DNA of 64,000 nt from Planctomycetota bacterium (GCA_003696675.1 RFGH01000229.1:1-64000), one strand, 5' to 3'. Shown: positions 1 through 9,591, counted from the stretch's first letter. Program-made: numbers and translations. Notes: generated from the letters alone by a model not told the origin.

Positions 1-67
1 GCGGCGGGGTGTGAGAGAGGGTGGGGCGGGTTCCGAAGAAAAGGATTCCGGTGTCCGCCGGGCGTCC

Positions 68-73
68 TATGAT
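68..73 (+). promoter_or_regulatory. possible -10 hexamer (TATGAT) upstream of yajC
   Basis: TATGAT matches the sigma-70 -10 consensus at 5 of 6 positions and lies 75 nt before the chosen yajC start. No convincing -35 is visible, and the left window edge cuts off context, so this is only a candidate. Bases 1-67 hold no recognisable gene; a stop codon at 12-14 could be the tail of an upstream gene. Confidence 0.35.
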
Positions 74-147
74 CCCGACCCCTCCGGCGGGGAACCGGGT
101 TTCGTACCCCCTTGCCGGACCAACCGGGGCCAGGAGACCGACCGCTC

Positions 148-612
148 ATGCTGCACGCCTTTGAGATGAATGCCGCCCAGATCGCCTCGTGGTCCGTTGT
201 GGTACAGGAGGGGCAGAGCGTGCTGGGGGCGCCGCAGTCCGGGGACGCGGCCCCGGTGGTGCCGGGCGGGGGCGGCGCGGCGCAGAGCGCGCCCCCGGGC
301 GGGCTGGGCAACTTCATGATGCCGCTGCTGGCGCTCATGATGGTGTTCCTGGTGCTGTCGACCGTGATGAGCGGGCGGAAAGAGAAGAAGAAGCGGGCGG
401 AGATGCTGTCTTCGATCCGCAAGCGTGATCGTGTGCGGACCATCGGTGGGATGATCGGGACGATCGTGGAAATCAAGGGTGACGAGTATCTGCTCGAGAC
501 GGACCGGAACTCGAACAGCCGTGCGTGGATCGACCGCAACGCGGTGTCCGCGGTGCTGAAGTCTTCGGGGCTGCCGGCGGAGGAGCCGGCGGCGGAGACG
601 ACGAAGGCCTGA
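148..612 (+). CDS. yajC: Sec translocon accessory subunit YajC
   Basis: 154 residues. YajC is the small inner-membrane partner of SecDF in the Sec holotranslocon, and it sits directly upstream of secDF here, the arrangement seen in many bacteria. A Gly/Ala/Pro-rich N-terminal stretch is followed by one membrane segment at about residues 56-75, then a basic patch (GRKEKKKR) and a soluble domain with the family signature (RDRVRTIGGMIGTI). The N-terminal extension before the membrane segment is longer than in the E. coli protein. I chose the ATG at 148 because AGGAG lies 11-15 nt upstream. An in-frame TTG at 112 would add 12 residues without a ribosome-binding site. The membrane segment and the motif make the family assignment secure. 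Confidence 0.93.
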   Translation: MLHAFEMNAAQIASWSVVVQEGQSVLGAPQSGDAAPVVPGGGGAAQSAPPGGLGNFMMPLLALMMVFLVLSTVMSGRKEKKKRAEMLSSIRKRDRVRTIGGMIGTIVEIKGDEYLLETDRNSNSRAWIDRNAVSAVLKSSGLPAEEPAAETTKA

Positions 613-670
613 GTTTGGTTTGGAAGCGGTCCGTTTGAATCACGCGACACAGATCAGAGGTTGACCCGCC

Positions 671-3600
671 ATGCGGCATCTGGCACGCAACATCGTCCTT
701 TCGCTCTTGATGGTCGTGGTGGCCGTATGGGCGTTCATACCTCCGAGCGAGAAGGTGAAGCTGGGCAAGGATCTGCGGGGCGGTTCCTCGCTGATCTACG
801 CGGTGCAGCTGGACCGGACCGAGAGCCCGGACGAGGTGATCCCCAAGGTGATCGAGGTGCTCAAGCGGCGCATCGACCCGAACGGGTTGTTCGAGATTTC
901 GATCGTGCGTCAGGGGCAGGACCGGATCGAGATCACAATGCCGCTGCCTGGCGAGCGGGTGAAGGAGCTGCGTGCGGCGTTCGAGGCGGAGCTGGCCAAG
1001 CTGGAGGTCGCCTCGATCGATTCGGCGGAGTTCGAGCGGATCATGCGTCTTCCCGAGGCGGAGCGCGCGTCGGAGATCGAGAAGATCTGCGCGAACAACT
1101 CGGCGTTGTGCGAGGAGCTGAACCGGGCGGCGGCGGCGTACGACAAGGCGCAGCAGTACCGGGCTCAGTTGAATGTGGCCGAGACGACCCGCGCGCCAGA
1201 GGCTGTGCTGGACGAGCTGGCGTCGAAGGCGGCCGAGTCGGAGCTGGAGTACGAGATCGCCCGCGACCGGGTGCTCGCGGCGGGCGTGCGTCCCGAGGAT
1301 GTACGCCGGGCGTTGGAGCTGTCGACCGAGAAGAACTCGATCCGAGACGATGTGACGGGCGAGATCGTCGAGCTGGAGAGCCCCAGGGAGCGGGCGCTGC
1401 GGCAGCTGCGTGAGCGGCACCCGGAGCTTGCGGCTCAGTTGGACAAGGTGATCGAGACCTACGACATCTACGCGAAGAACCGCGGCGCGCTGGATGACAC
1501 ATCGGACCTCAAGCGGCTGGTGCAGGCGTCGGGCGAGCTGAGCTTCCGGATCACGGTGGATGCGGCGGGCTCGCCCGGGGCATCGGTGACACATCCGCAG
1601 GAGGAGACGCTGCGGGCGGAGCTGCGTGAGAAGGGCCCGCGGCAGGCGCGGGCGAGCGACGCTCGGTGGTTCCGGATCAACAAGCTGGACGGCTGGTACC
1701 AGACGAAGAGCGAGTACGACGCGATCCTCGAGCAGCCCTCGGCGTTCTTCCGGGCGCGGGGGTATGTGGTCGAGCCGTTCGGCGGCGATCTTTGGATGCT
1801 GTGCTGGGACACCCGCGGCATGCGGATGACCAACGATGATGGGCGCTGGCAGATCCGGCGGTCGTATCAGACGGCCGACCAGTTAGGGCGTCCGGCGATC
1901 GGCTTCCAGATGGACGCGGTGGGGGCGCGCTTGCTGGGCGAGCTGACCGGAAACAATGTTGAGAACAACATGGCGGTGCTGCTGGACGATGAGGTCTACA
2001 CAGCGCCGAACCTCATGAGCCGAATCAGCAGCCAGGGCATCATCCAGGGCGAGTTCACGCCCGAAGAGATCGACTATGTGGTCCGCGTGATGACGGCGGG
2101 CTCGCTGCAGGCCAAACTGAGCCCCGAGCCGATCTCGGAGTCGACGATCGCACCGGAGCTTGGTCAGGACAATCTGGACAAGGGCCTGAAAGCCGGCGTG
2201 ATCGCGTTGGTGGTCGTCGGCGGGTTCATGATTTTGTACTACTTCGGCTACGGGGTTGTGGCCGTTGTGTGTCTTTTGGGCAACGCGGCGTTGATCGTGG
2301 GTGCCTTGGCGCTTTCCCGTGCGGCGCTGACGCTGCCCGGCATCGCGGGCATCATCCTGACCTTCGGTATGGCGGTGGACGCCAATGTGCTGGTGTACGA
2401 GCGTGTGCGTGAGGAGCTCCGTAAGGGGCTCGACCTGCGGACCTCGGTGCGGCTGGGCTACGAGAAGGCGATGTCGTCCATTGTGGACGGCAATGTGACA
2501 AACCTGATCGTGTGCTTCGTTCTGGCGAATGTGGGCACGCAGGAGATCAAGGGCTTCGCGATCACGCTGGGCATCGGCGTGGCGTGCACCATGATCTCGG
2601 CGTTGCTGTTCAGCCGCGTGATCATGGTGCTGCTGATCGACAAGATGAAGATCCGGCGCATGAGCATGCTGCCGATGGCGGTTCCGTTCGTCGACCGGCT
2701 TCTGGAGCCGAAGATCGACTGGATGAGGCTGCGTGGGCTGTTCGTGTTGATCTCGATCACCTTCGTGGGCCTGGGCGTGGCGATGGTGATTTCCCGCGGC
2801 GAGAAGATGCTCGACACGGAGTTCCGCGGCGGCACGCAGGTGACGATGTCGTTCAAGAACGGGCCGGACGGGCAGCCTTTGACGATGGACCGCTCGGAGG
2901 TCGAGGCCCGCGTGCGGGCGATCGGCGACGCGGAGCCGGACACCTCGTCGGTGCGGAGCCTGCGTTCGGCGGATGTCGTGGCGGTCGATCCGCTTGAGGG
3001 CGGGATGGTGTCGGACACCTTCGTCATCAAGACGCTGTCCGACGATCGTGGCGAGATCAACCGGAAGATCACCGCGGCGTTCGAGAACATGCTCGATGCG
3101 CCGCCGCCGCTGCGGTTCCGCCAGTCGGAGCTGAGCGAAGCGCGGGTGGCACCGGTGTATCCGATCCTGAGCGGGCGTCTGGGCGAGGACATCCAGCGTC
3201 CGGAAATCCGCAACGATGTGTCGGGCTTCCGCGGCGGCGTGGCGATCCTGGTCGAGGACATCGAGCCATCGACCACACTCGACGCGATCAACCGGCGTCT
3301 GAACATCATGCGGACCAAGGAGGACTTTTCCGACCTGCTCGGACGCCAGCACGAGGTGCTCGTGCTCGAGGGGGATCCGTCCGCGGTGCGGACCGCGGTG
3401 TTGCTGGTGCTCGACCCGGGGCTGGGTTACCTTGACAACCCCGACGCGTGGCAGGCCGAGGTGGCACAGCGCGAGTGGGATCTGGTCCGGGCGGCGCTGA
3501 CGACATCGAGCGATGCGATCAGTGTGCAGAACTTCTCCCCGGCGATCGCGGCGAGTTTCCGCGAGAAGGCCGTCGTGGCGGTGGTGCTCTCGCTGCTGCT

Positions 3601-4138
3601 GATCCTGATCTACATCTGGGTCCGGTTCGGCTCGGTGCGGTACTCGCTCGCGGCGATCGCGACGCTGGCGCACGATGTGTTCGTGGCGCTGGGCCTGATC
3701 GCGCTGGCGGAGATCATTTACGACGCGCACATCGGGGAGAACATCGCGCGTGCGTTGCTGATCGAGCCGTTCAAGATCGACCTGAACCTCGTCGCGGCGT
3801 TGCTGACGATCATCGGCTATTCGCTCAACGACACGATCATCATCATGGACCGCATCCGCGAGAACCGCGGCAAGCTGTCTTATGTGACCCGTGACGTGGT
3901 GAACCTGTCGATCAATCAGACGATCAGCCGGACGGTGATCACCTCGGGCACCACGCTCCTCGCGGTGCTGATTCTGTATATCGAGGGCGGCGCGGGCGTG
4001 CGTGCGTTCAGCTACACGCTGCTGGTCGGCGTGCTGTTCGGGACCTATTCCTCGATCGCCGTGGCGTCGCCGCTGGTGTGGTCGCGGAAGCGGGACCGCA
4101 GCCCGGTGTCGGTGCCTGCGTCGTCGCAGACAATCTGA
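671..4138 (+). CDS. secDF: protein translocase subunit SecDF (SecD-SecF fusion)
   Basis: 1155 residues. It uses the proton motive force to pull secreted proteins out of SecYEG on the outer face of the membrane. The SecD half begins with a membrane segment (about 6-25) and the DLRGG motif at about 34. Its membrane bundle starts at about 505, with the conserved TFGMAVDANVLVYERVREE segment near 565-585. The SecF half starts around 695 with a new membrane segment and FRGGTQ, and its conserved core GYSLNDTIIIMDRIREN lies near 1045-1062. A charged segment of roughly 190 residues (about 95-285, Glu/Ala/Arg-rich, probably helical) interrupts the first periplasmic domain of SecD and is absent from the E. 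coli protein. The start at 671 is preceded by AGAGG. The gap after yajC is 58 nt, so the two are probably co-transcribed. Confidence 0.96.
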   Translation: MRHLARNIVLSLLMVVVAVWAFIPPSEKVKLGKDLRGGSSLIYAVQLDRTESPDEVIPKVIEVLKRRIDPNGLFEISIVRQGQDRIEITMPLPGERVKELRAAFEAELAKLEVASIDSAEFERIMRLPEAERASEIEKICANNSALCEELNRAAAAYDKAQQYRAQLNVAETTRAPEAVLDELASKAAESELEYEIARDRVLAAGVRPEDVRRALELSTEKNSIRDDVTGEIVELESPRERALRQLRERHPELAAQLDKVIETYDIYAKNRGALDDTSDLKRLVQASGELSFRITVDAAGSPGASVTHPQEETLRAELREKGPRQARASDARWFRINKLDGWYQTKSEYDAILEQPSAFFRARGYVVEPFGGDLWMLCWDTRGMRMTNDDGRWQIRRSYQTADQLGRPAIGFQMDAVGARLLGELTGNNVENNMAVLLDDEVYTAPNLMSRISSQGIIQGEFTPEEIDYVVRVMTAGSLQAKLSPEPISESTIAPELGQDNLDKGLKAGVIALVVVGGFMILYYFGYGVVAVVCLLGNAALIVGALALSRAALTLPGIAGIILTFGMAVDANVLVYERVREELRKGLDLRTSVRLGYEKAMSSIVDGNVTNLIVCFVLANVGTQEIKGFAITLGIGVACTMISALLFSRVIMVLLIDKMKIRRMSMLPMAVPFVDRLLEPKIDWMRLRGLFVLISITFVGLGVAMVISRGEKMLDTEFRGGTQVTMSFKNGPDGQPLTMDRSEVEARVRAIGDAEPDTSSVRSLRSADVVAVDPLEGGMVSDTFVIKTLSDDRGEINRKITAAFENMLDAPPPLRFRQSELSEARVAPVYPILSGRLGEDIQRPEIRNDVSGFRGGVAILVEDIEPSTTLDAINRRLNIMRTKEDFSDLLGRQHEVLVLEGDPSAVRTAVLLVLDPGLGYLDNPDAWQAEVAQREWDLVRAALTTSSDAISVQNFSPAIAASFREKAVVAVVLSLLLILIYIWVRFGSVRYSLAAIATLAHDVFVALGLIALAEIIYDAHIGENIARALLIEPFKIDLNLVAALLTIIGYSLNDTIIIMDRIRENRGKLSYVTRDVVNLSINQTISRTVITSGTTLLAVLILYIEGGAGVRAFSYTLLVGVLFGTYSSIAVASPLVWSRKRDRSPVSVPASSQTI

Positions 4139-4173
4139 GCGGCCAGATCGGGGCGTCGCGGGGCGTGTGCCGA

Positions 4174-4179
4174 TAGACT
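4174..4179 (+). promoter_or_regulatory. leaderless-type -10 (TAGACT), LysM gene
   Basis: TAGACT ends 6 nt before the ATG at 4186, and no Shine-Dalgarno sequence is present between them. A transcription start at the usual distance from a -10 would fall on or next to the start codon. Confidence 0.5.
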
Positions 4180-4185
4180 TGCGGC

Positions 4186-4899
4186 ATGGGCGTGATGGAC
4201 GAGAGGTCGTCCCGGATCTTCGTGGGCGTGTGCCTGCTGGTGTTGCTCTGGATCGGCACCTATTGGGTGTACGAGCCGGGCCGTCCGGCGACGGGCGCGG
4301 AGGTCAGTTTCGCCGAGCCGAGCGGCCCGGTGGATCCCGTGGGAGGCGACGGGGGTGTCGTCGCCATCGACCCGCCGGTTGTGGATTCCGGGTCGGGGCG
4401 GGTGGTCCGGCCGCGCCAGACACCGGCGCCCGTGGTGGAGGAAAAGCCCGAGCCGCCGCCCGAGGGCCAGCGTGTCGTACCGCCGGAGTTTCGCGACTAT
4501 GTGATCCGTCCGGGGGACACGCTCGAGTCCATCGCGCGGTCGCTGTGGGGGGATTCGGGCTTGTGGCCGGCGATCGCCCGGTCGAATCCGCTGAAAGACC
4601 CGAGACGGCTGGTCGTGGGCGAGACCATCCGGGTGCCGGTGGATCCCGAGAACATCCAGGGGCGCGTGGTGGCGGGGGAGGGCGCGGCACCGGCGTCGAT
4701 ACCGACGGCCGATCGGGGCTGGGTGGAATACACGGTGCAGCCCGGTGACTCGCTGACGCGGATCGCGAGGTCGTATTACGGGTCGGTCCGGTTCGCGGAC
4801 GCGATCTTCGAGGCCAACCGGGAGACGCTGTCGAGCCCGGACGCGCTGCGTGTGGGGCAGGTGCTGCGTCTGCCCCCGACGCCCGCGGGCGAGGACTGA
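4186..4899 (+). CDS. membrane-anchored protein with two LysM domains
   Basis: 237 residues. An N-terminal membrane anchor (about 10-27) is followed by a Pro/Gly-rich linker and two LysM domains. The first, at about 103-150, begins YVIRPGDTLESIARSLWG; the second, at about 182-232, begins YTVQPGDSLTRIARSYYG. LysM domains bind peptidoglycan or other N-acetylglucosamine glycans, so the protein probably sits on the outer face of the inner membrane and contacts the wall. No enzymatic domain is visible. It is probably a cell-wall scaffold rather than a hydrolase. The gene lies 47 nt after secDF and appears to have its own leaderless-type promoter. Confidence 0.85.
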   Translation: MGVMDERSSRIFVGVCLLVLLWIGTYWVYEPGRPATGAEVSFAEPSGPVDPVGGDGGVVAIDPPVVDSGSGRVVRPRQTPAPVVEEKPEPPPEGQRVVPPEFRDYVIRPGDTLESIARSLWGDSGLWPAIARSNPLKDPRRLVVGETIRVPVDPENIQGRVVAGEGAAPASIPTADRGWVEYTVQPGDSLTRIARSYYGSVRFADAIFEANRETLSSPDALRVGQVLRLPPTPAGED

Positions 4900-4918
4900 G
4901 CCGGGCGGCGGCGGGATC

Positions 4919-4924
4919 TATCAT
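4919..4924 (+). promoter_or_regulatory. leaderless-type -10 (TATCAT), epimerase gene
   Basis: TATCAT lies 5 nt before the ATG at 4930. There is no purine-rich ribosome-binding site between them. Confidence 0.45.
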
Positions 4925-4929
4925 CCCGC

Positions 4930-5988
4930 ATGGCTGAGCCGAAACCGGTGTACATCGTGACGGGCGGGGCGGGTTTCATCGGGTCCAACCTGGTGGCCGA
5001 GTTGATGCGGCGGGAGCCCGGCGCCCATGTGTATGTGGTGGATGACTTCCGGACCGGGTCCTACGCGAATCTGGTCGAGGCGTGCGACCGGGCCGGGGTC
5101 GGTCCTTTCCGAGGGACGGTGATGCCCGACGACATTTCGGAGCTGAACTGGCAGCCGGCGGTGGAGGGGCTGATGCCGCGGGCGGTGTTCCATCTGGCGG
5201 CGATCACGGACACGCTGGAGTTCGACGAGAAAAAGATGCTCTCGACGAACACGGAGTCGTTCGTGGACATCCTCGAGGCGTGCGCGGGGGCGGGTGTACC
5301 GCTGGTGTACGCGTCCAGCGGGGCGACCTACGGGACGCCGGCGGAGAGCGAGACGCGGACGCCGTTTCCGGAATCGAGCGCGGGCTCGCCGCAGAATGTG
5401 TACGGGTTCAGCAAGTGGCTGATGGATGTCGAGCTTGAGCGTTGGTTCGAGCGGTGCGAGCGAGACGGGGAGCCACTGCCGCATGTGGTGGGGTTGCGAT
5501 ACTTCAATGTGTTCGGCCCTGGCGAGAGACGCAAGGGCAAGATGGCGTCGATGGTCTGGCACCTGACGAACCAGATTCTCGACGGCGGTCGCCCGCGGCT
5601 GTTCAAGCACGGCGAGCAGGAGCGGGACCAGGTGTATGTGGACGATGTGGTGTCGTGCACGATCGCTGCGGCTCAGAAGGGTGTCACGCCGGGCGTGTAC
5701 AACTGCGGATCGGGGCGTGTGACCTCGTTCAACCAGATCGTCGACGCGATCAACGAGGCGCTGGGCACGAGCGTCGAGCCGGAGTACTTCGACATGCCCG
5801 AGGTGATGCGGGCAACATACCAGCATTACACCTGCGCGGACATGAGCCGCACGGCCAAGGGGATTGGTCACCGCCCGAACTGGTCGCCGATGGATGCGAT
5901 GATCCGGTATGCCAGGCACATCCTCGCTGATCGGCAGCGCCGGGGCGAGCCGATCCGGGCGGGCATCAGCGCGGGGGCCCAGGCGTGA
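4930..5988 (+). CDS. NAD-dependent epimerase, ADP-heptose 6-epimerase (HldD)-like
   Basis: 352 residues. An extended short-chain dehydrogenase/reductase of the nucleotide-sugar epimerase group. The NAD-binding motif TGGAGFIG lies at about 11-18; the catalytic region shows ASSGATYG and the Tyr-x-x-x-Lys motif YGFSK. The stretch [23 protein letters not shown] is the pattern typical of ADP-L-glycero-D-manno-heptose 6-epimerase, which makes the activated heptose for the lipopolysaccharide core. That suggests an envelope-glycan role, but substrate specificity cannot be proved from sequence because relatives act on other sugars. The next gene, a UDP-glucuronate decarboxylase, overlaps its stop codon by 4 bp (GTGA), so the two are translationally coupled and probably serve the same glycan pathway. 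Confidence 0.82.
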   Translation: MAEPKPVYIVTGGAGFIGSNLVAELMRREPGAHVYVVDDFRTGSYANLVEACDRAGVGPFRGTVMPDDISELNWQPAVEGLMPRAVFHLAAITDTLEFDEKKMLSTNTESFVDILEACAGAGVPLVYASSGATYGTPAESETRTPFPESSAGSPQNVYGFSKWLMDVELERWFERCERDGEPLPHVVGLRYFNVFGPGERRKGKMASMVWHLTNQILDGGRPRLFKHGEQERDQVYVDDVVSCTIAAAQKGVTPGVYNCGSGRVTSFNQIVDAINEALGTSVEPEYFDMPEVMRATYQHYTCADMSRTAKGIGHRPNWSPMDAMIRYARHILADRQRRGEPIRAGISAGAQA

Positions 5989-6959
5989 CGATCAAGCGGG
6001 TACTGGTCACGGGCGGGGCGGGCTTTCTCGGGTCGCATCTCTGCGAGCGGCTGATCGAGCGTGGCCACGATGTCATCTGCGTGGACAACTTCTTCACGAG
6101 CCAGAAGACGAATGTTCAGCACCTGCTGGACCATCACAACTTCGAGCTGCTGCGGCACGACATCACGCATCCGCTGTGGCTGGAGGTGGACGAGATCTAC
6201 AACCTCGCGTGCCCGGCGGCCCCGGGGCACTACCAGTACAACCCCATCAAGACGATGAAGACCTCGGTAATGGGGGCGATCAACATGCTCGGCATGGCCA
6301 AGCGGTGCAACGCCCGGATCCTCCAGGCGTCAACGAGCGAGGTGTACGGCGATCCGGAGGTGCACCCCCAGCCGGAGTCGTACCGCGGCAATGTGAACCC
6401 GATCGGTCCCCGCGCGTGCTACGACGAGGGCAAGCGGGCGGCCGAGACGCTGTTCATGGACTATTACCGCAAGCACCGCCTGGACATCCGGATTGTGCGG
6501 ATCTTCAACACCTACGGCCCGCGGATGCACCCCTTCGACGGGCGGGTGGTGTCGAACTTCATCCGTCAGGCGCTGGCGGGCGAGGACATCACGATCTTCG
6601 GAGACGGTTCCCAGACGAGGTCATTCTGCTACCGGGACGATCTGGTGGAGGGGCTGATCCGGCTGATGGAGACGGAGGGCGAGGGGATGCACCTGCCGAT
6701 GAATATCGGCAATCCCGGCGAGTTCACCATCCGGCAGTTGGCCGAGCTGACAATCGAGCTGACAGGGTCCAAGAGCAAGCTGGTGTTCGAGCCGCTGCCC
6801 GAGGACGATCCGACACAGCGGCAGCCGACGATCGCCCGAGCTGAGCGGATGCTGGGTTGGCGGCCGACGGTCCCGTTGCGGGAGGGGTTGGCCCGGACGA
6901 TCGAGTATTTCCGGTCGATCAATCTGAGTGATTTTCGGGCGCCGACGCCGAACTACTAG
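5985..6959 (+). CDS. UDP-glucuronate decarboxylase (UDP-xylose synthase)
   Basis: 324 residues. This SDR enzyme oxidises and decarboxylates UDP-glucuronate to UDP-xylose using bound NAD. The NAD motif TGGAGFLG is at about 9-16, followed by [10 protein letters not shown], the family signature [17 protein letters not shown], the active-site segment with Tyr-Asp-Glu-Gly-Lys, and the downstream signature [12 protein letters not shown]. Identity to bacterial and eukaryotic UXS proteins is high across the whole length. The GTG start overlaps the stop of the preceding epimerase (GTGA), so the two form a nucleotide-sugar operon. The product would supply xylose for lipopolysaccharide, capsule or exopolysaccharide. 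No glycosyltransferase is adjacent. Confidence 0.93.
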   Translation: MTIKRVLVTGGAGFLGSHLCERLIERGHDVICVDNFFTSQKTNVQHLLDHHNFELLRHDITHPLWLEVDEIYNLACPAAPGHYQYNPIKTMKTSVMGAINMLGMAKRCNARILQASTSEVYGDPEVHPQPESYRGNVNPIGPRACYDEGKRAAETLFMDYYRKHRLDIRIVRIFNTYGPRMHPFDGRVVSNFIRQALAGEDITIFGDGSQTRSFCYRDDLVEGLIRLMETEGEGMHLPMNIGNPGEFTIRQLAELTIELTGSKSKLVFEPLPEDDPTQRQPTIARAERMLGWRPTVPLREGLARTIEYFRSINLSDFRAPTPNY

Positions 6960-7067
6960 CGTCGGATGGATTTGCGACCAGCGGATCCGAAAGGCATTTG
7001 CTAGGGTGATCCGCCCAACCTGCGGGCGGAAGTGGCTTGATTTATGCGGAGTTGCGTCGGGGTCCGA

Positions 7068-7073
7068 TAGAAT
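7068..7073 (+). promoter_or_regulatory. leaderless-type -10 (TAGAAT), QueC-like gene
   Basis: TAGAAT is 5/6 to the -10 consensus and ends 7 nt before the ATG at 7081. The intervening bases (CCAAGTC) contain no Shine-Dalgarno sequence. Confidence 0.5.
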
Positions 7074-7080
7074 CCAAGTC

Positions 7081-7728
7081 ATGTTCGTCCCGACCCTGCC
7101 CGAGGCCAGGTTCCTTGTGCTCAGCGATGCCGATCTTCCGGCGGCGTTGACGGTGGCGTTGGCCGCGGAGCGGTGGGGCGGCACCGGGCCGGCCCCGGTG
7201 ATCGTGCCGGCGTGGTGGCGTTCGGACGCTGATTCGGCGATGCCGCTGGTGCATTCCGCGGTGGCCCGGCAGGCATCGTTGTTGGCCATCCCCGAGCCCC
7301 GGACCGAGCTGGTGGTCGAATCGACCGCGGACGATGCTTCGCAGTTGTCGGGGCTATTGCTGGCCGCGGTGCGGCTGGCGGCCCGGGAGGGGTGCGACGC
7401 GGTGCTGTTCCCGGTCCGTGCGATGGACTGGTCCGATGCTGTTGACGCGACGACGGTGGCGAGGGAGATCGATCGGGCCGAGCTGGTCGGGCGTCTGGCT
7501 TCGCTGGATGCGCCGTCGGGGGTGTCGGTGATCACGCCGGTGGTCGATCTGGATGACGAGCAGACGCTGGACCTGGCCCGGGATCTGGGCGTGCCGGCGG
7601 AGTGCTGCTGGTGGTCCGGGGGCGGGGCCGATCCCGCGGCCCGCGAGGCAGCGTCTCGCTGGCGTGGGCTCGGTTCGTTGGCGGTGGCGTCCGGCGGTGC
7701 GGATCGCTCGATGATCCGCTCGGCCTGA
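7081..7728 (+). CDS. unknown protein with a QueC-like C-terminal region, PP-loop absent
   Basis: 215 residues. The C-terminal third (VITPVVDLDDEQTLDLARDLGVPAEC, about 145-172) resembles the closing part of 7-cyano-7-deazaguanine synthase (QueC), where a Thr-Pro/Asp-Leu segment and a Leu-Gly-Val-Pro segment precede the zinc-binding cysteines. The zinc cysteines are not preserved (Cys-Cys-Trp-Trp remains), and the N-terminal SGGxDS PP-loop of ATP pyrophosphatases is absent. If the relationship is real, the protein has lost ATP chemistry and may be a regulatory or partner protein, or may use another substrate. It is isolated between the UXS and proS genes and seems to have its own promoter. The coding frame is convincing in length and composition; the function is unknown. 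Confidence 0.55.
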   Translation: MFVPTLPEARFLVLSDADLPAALTVALAAERWGGTGPAPVIVPAWWRSDADSAMPLVHSAVARQASLLAIPEPRTELVVESTADDASQLSGLLLAAVRLAAREGCDAVLFPVRAMDWSDAVDATTVAREIDRAELVGRLASLDAPSGVSVITPVVDLDDEQTLDLARDLGVPAECCWWSGGGADPAAREAASRWRGLGSLAVASGGADRSMIRSA

Positions 7729-7765
7729 GCGGTGGGGGTGGGCGAGATCGGACGCGGCGGACGCG

Positions 7766-7771
7766 TACGAT
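7766..7771 (+). promoter_or_regulatory. leaderless-type -10 (TACGAT), proS
   Basis: TACGAT ends 8 nt before the proS ATG at 7780, with no Shine-Dalgarno sequence between. Confidence 0.5.
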
Positions 7772-7779
7772 CGCCGACC

Positions 7780-9591
7780 ATGACAACAGCCACCCGCAGC
7801 TCGCTTTCGGCCCCGAAGAAGGGGGATGTCCATCGTTGGTCCCAGACGCTCATCCCGACGACCCGCGAAGCGCCCGCGGACGCGGAGACGCCCAGCCACA
7901 TCTTGATGACGCGGGCAGGGTACATCCGACGCGTGGGGGCGGGTATCTACAACTACCTGCCCCTGGCATGGCGGTCACTGAAGAAGATCAGTCAGATCAT
8001 CCGCGAGGAGATGGACGCGGCCGGGGCGTCCGAGCTGCTCATGCCCACGCTCGAGCCGATCGAGCTTTTCAAGGGCACGAAGCGGGACCTTGACTACGGC
8101 GATTTGCTCTTCAAGCTGGAGGATCGGCACGGGCGGATCGCGGCCTTGGGGCCGACGCACGAAGAGGTCATCACTGACCTGATGTGCGGAGCGTTGACCA
8201 GCTACAAGCAGTTCCCGCTGAACCTGTACCAGATCCAGACGAAGTTCCGCGACGAGTTCCGCCCGCGGGCGGGGCTGCTGCGTTGCCGCGAGTTCATCAT
8301 GAAGGACGCGTACTCGTTCCACCTTGAGCTGGAGGGCGAGGCGGGGTTGAACGCGACCTACGACAAGATGTACCAGGCCTACACCAACATCTTCACTCGG
8401 TGCGGGTTGGATTTTTCGGCGGTCGAGGCCGAGGCAGGCCCGATCGGCGGCTCGGCGTCGCACGAGTTCATGGTGAACTGCGCGAACGGCGAGGACACGA
8501 TCCTGGTGTGCCCGAAGTCTGGATACGCGGCCAATGTGGAGAAGGCCGAGATCGGCGAGCGCGCGTGGTCGTGGGACCACGCGCCCGTTGCGGAGATCGT
8601 CAAGCACCACACGCCGGACATGCCCGGCATCGAGGGTGTCGCCGAGCATCTGGGCGTGGCACCGTCCGGCATGCTCAAGTCGATCGTGATGCGCACCGTC
8701 GAGCCTCAGCCGCGCTGGGTCGTGGCGGTCGTGCGCGGCGATCACGATGTGAACGAGGGCAAGGTGCGCGACGCGGTGGGCGCTTCGGTGGAGCTGGCGC
8801 CCGAGGGCGAGGCCCGCAAGGCGGGGTTCGTGATCGGGTATGTGTCGCCCCGCGTCGTGGAGACGATCCCGGTGGTCATGGTGGTCGATCCGGACGCCGC
8901 GAACGGCGGCAGCTGGGCCACCGGAGCCGACGAGAAGGATCACCACATCACCGGTTTCAACTGGAAGCGCGACCTTGGCTCGGCGATCGACGCTGGCAAG
9001 ATCGGGGTCGCATCGATCCGCAACGCGGTGGCGGGAGACCCTTCGCCCCGGGCGGCGGGCTCGGTGCTGGAGACCCGCCGTGGGATCGAGGTCGGGCACA
9101 TCTTCAAACTGGGCACGAAGTATTCGGACGCCATGGGCCTGTCGGTGCTGGACAAGGACCAGCAGAAGCGCTCCGTGATCATGGGCTGCTATGGCATCGG
9201 CGTATCGCGGACGCTGGCGGCGTGCGTCGAGATGGCGCACGACGACAACGGCATCTGCATGCCCCCCGCGATCGCGCCGTATCATGTCCACATCGTCACG
9301 ATCAAGCCCAATGAGGACGGGACGCTGGAGAAGGCCGAGGCCATCGCACGCGAACTCAGCGACCGCGGGCTGGATGTGCTGATCGATGATCGAGACGAGC
9401 GGCCCGGCCCGAAGTTCAAGGACGCCGATCTGGTCGGCATCCCGGTGCGTCTGACCGTGTCTCCCAAGGCGCTTGGCGAGGGCGGCGTCGAGTTCAAGCT
9501 CCGCAAGGACGACGGCAAGGGCGAGGTGGTTCCGCTTGGCGAGGTCGTCGATCGGGCCGAGGCGGCGGTGCTGGGGATGATGGGGGTCTGA
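7780..9591 (+). CDS. proS: prolyl-tRNA synthetase, bacterial type with editing domain
   Basis: 603 residues. Charges tRNA-Pro with proline in the cytoplasm. Class II signatures are clear: motif 1 around PTLEPIELFKG (about 89-99), motif 2 FRDEFRPRAGLLRCREF (about 157-173), and motif 3 GCYGIGVSRTLAA (about 468-480). Between motifs 2 and 3 lies the YbaK-like editing insertion typical of the long bacterial enzyme, which clears Ala-tRNA-Pro. The C-terminal anticodon-binding domain includes DRDERPGPKFKDADL. The length matches the E. coli-type enzyme. I chose the ATG at 7780 because the protein then begins just before the conserved start and the upstream GTG at 7732 has no supporting signal. Confidence 0.96.
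   Translation: MTTATRSSLSAPKKGDVHRWSQTLIPTTREAPADAETPSHILMTRAGYIRRVGAGIYNYLPLAWRSLKKISQIIREEMDAAGASELLMPTLEPIELFKGTKRDLDYGDLLFKLEDRHGRIAALGPTHEEVITDLMCGALTSYKQFPLNLYQIQTKFRDEFRPRAGLLRCREFIMKDAYSFHLELEGEAGLNATYDKMYQAYTNIFTRCGLDFSAVEAEAGPIGGSASHEFMVNCANGEDTILVCPKSGYAANVEKAEIGERAWSWDHAPVAEIVKHHTPDMPGIEGVAEHLGVAPSGMLKSIVMRTVEPQPRWVVAVVRGDHDVNEGKVRDAVGASVELAPEGEARKAGFVIGYVSPRVVETIPVVMVVDPDAANGGSWATGADEKDHHITGFNWKRDLGSAIDAGKIGVASIRNAVAGDPSPRAAGSVLETRRGIEVGHIFKLGTKYSDAMGLSVLDKDQQKRSVIMGCYGIGVSRTLAACVEMAHDDNGICMPPAIAPYHVHIVTIKPNEDGTLEKAEAIARELSDRGLDVLIDDRDERPGPKFKDADLVGIPVRLTVSPKALGEGGVEFKLRKDDGKGEVVPLGEVVDRAEAAVLGMMGV

Noticed and set aside
1883-3730. Long open frame on the minus strand opposite secDF
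   Set aside because: It mirrors the codon periodicity of secDF in a high-GC genome, has a low-complexity His/Arg-rich translation and no start signals.
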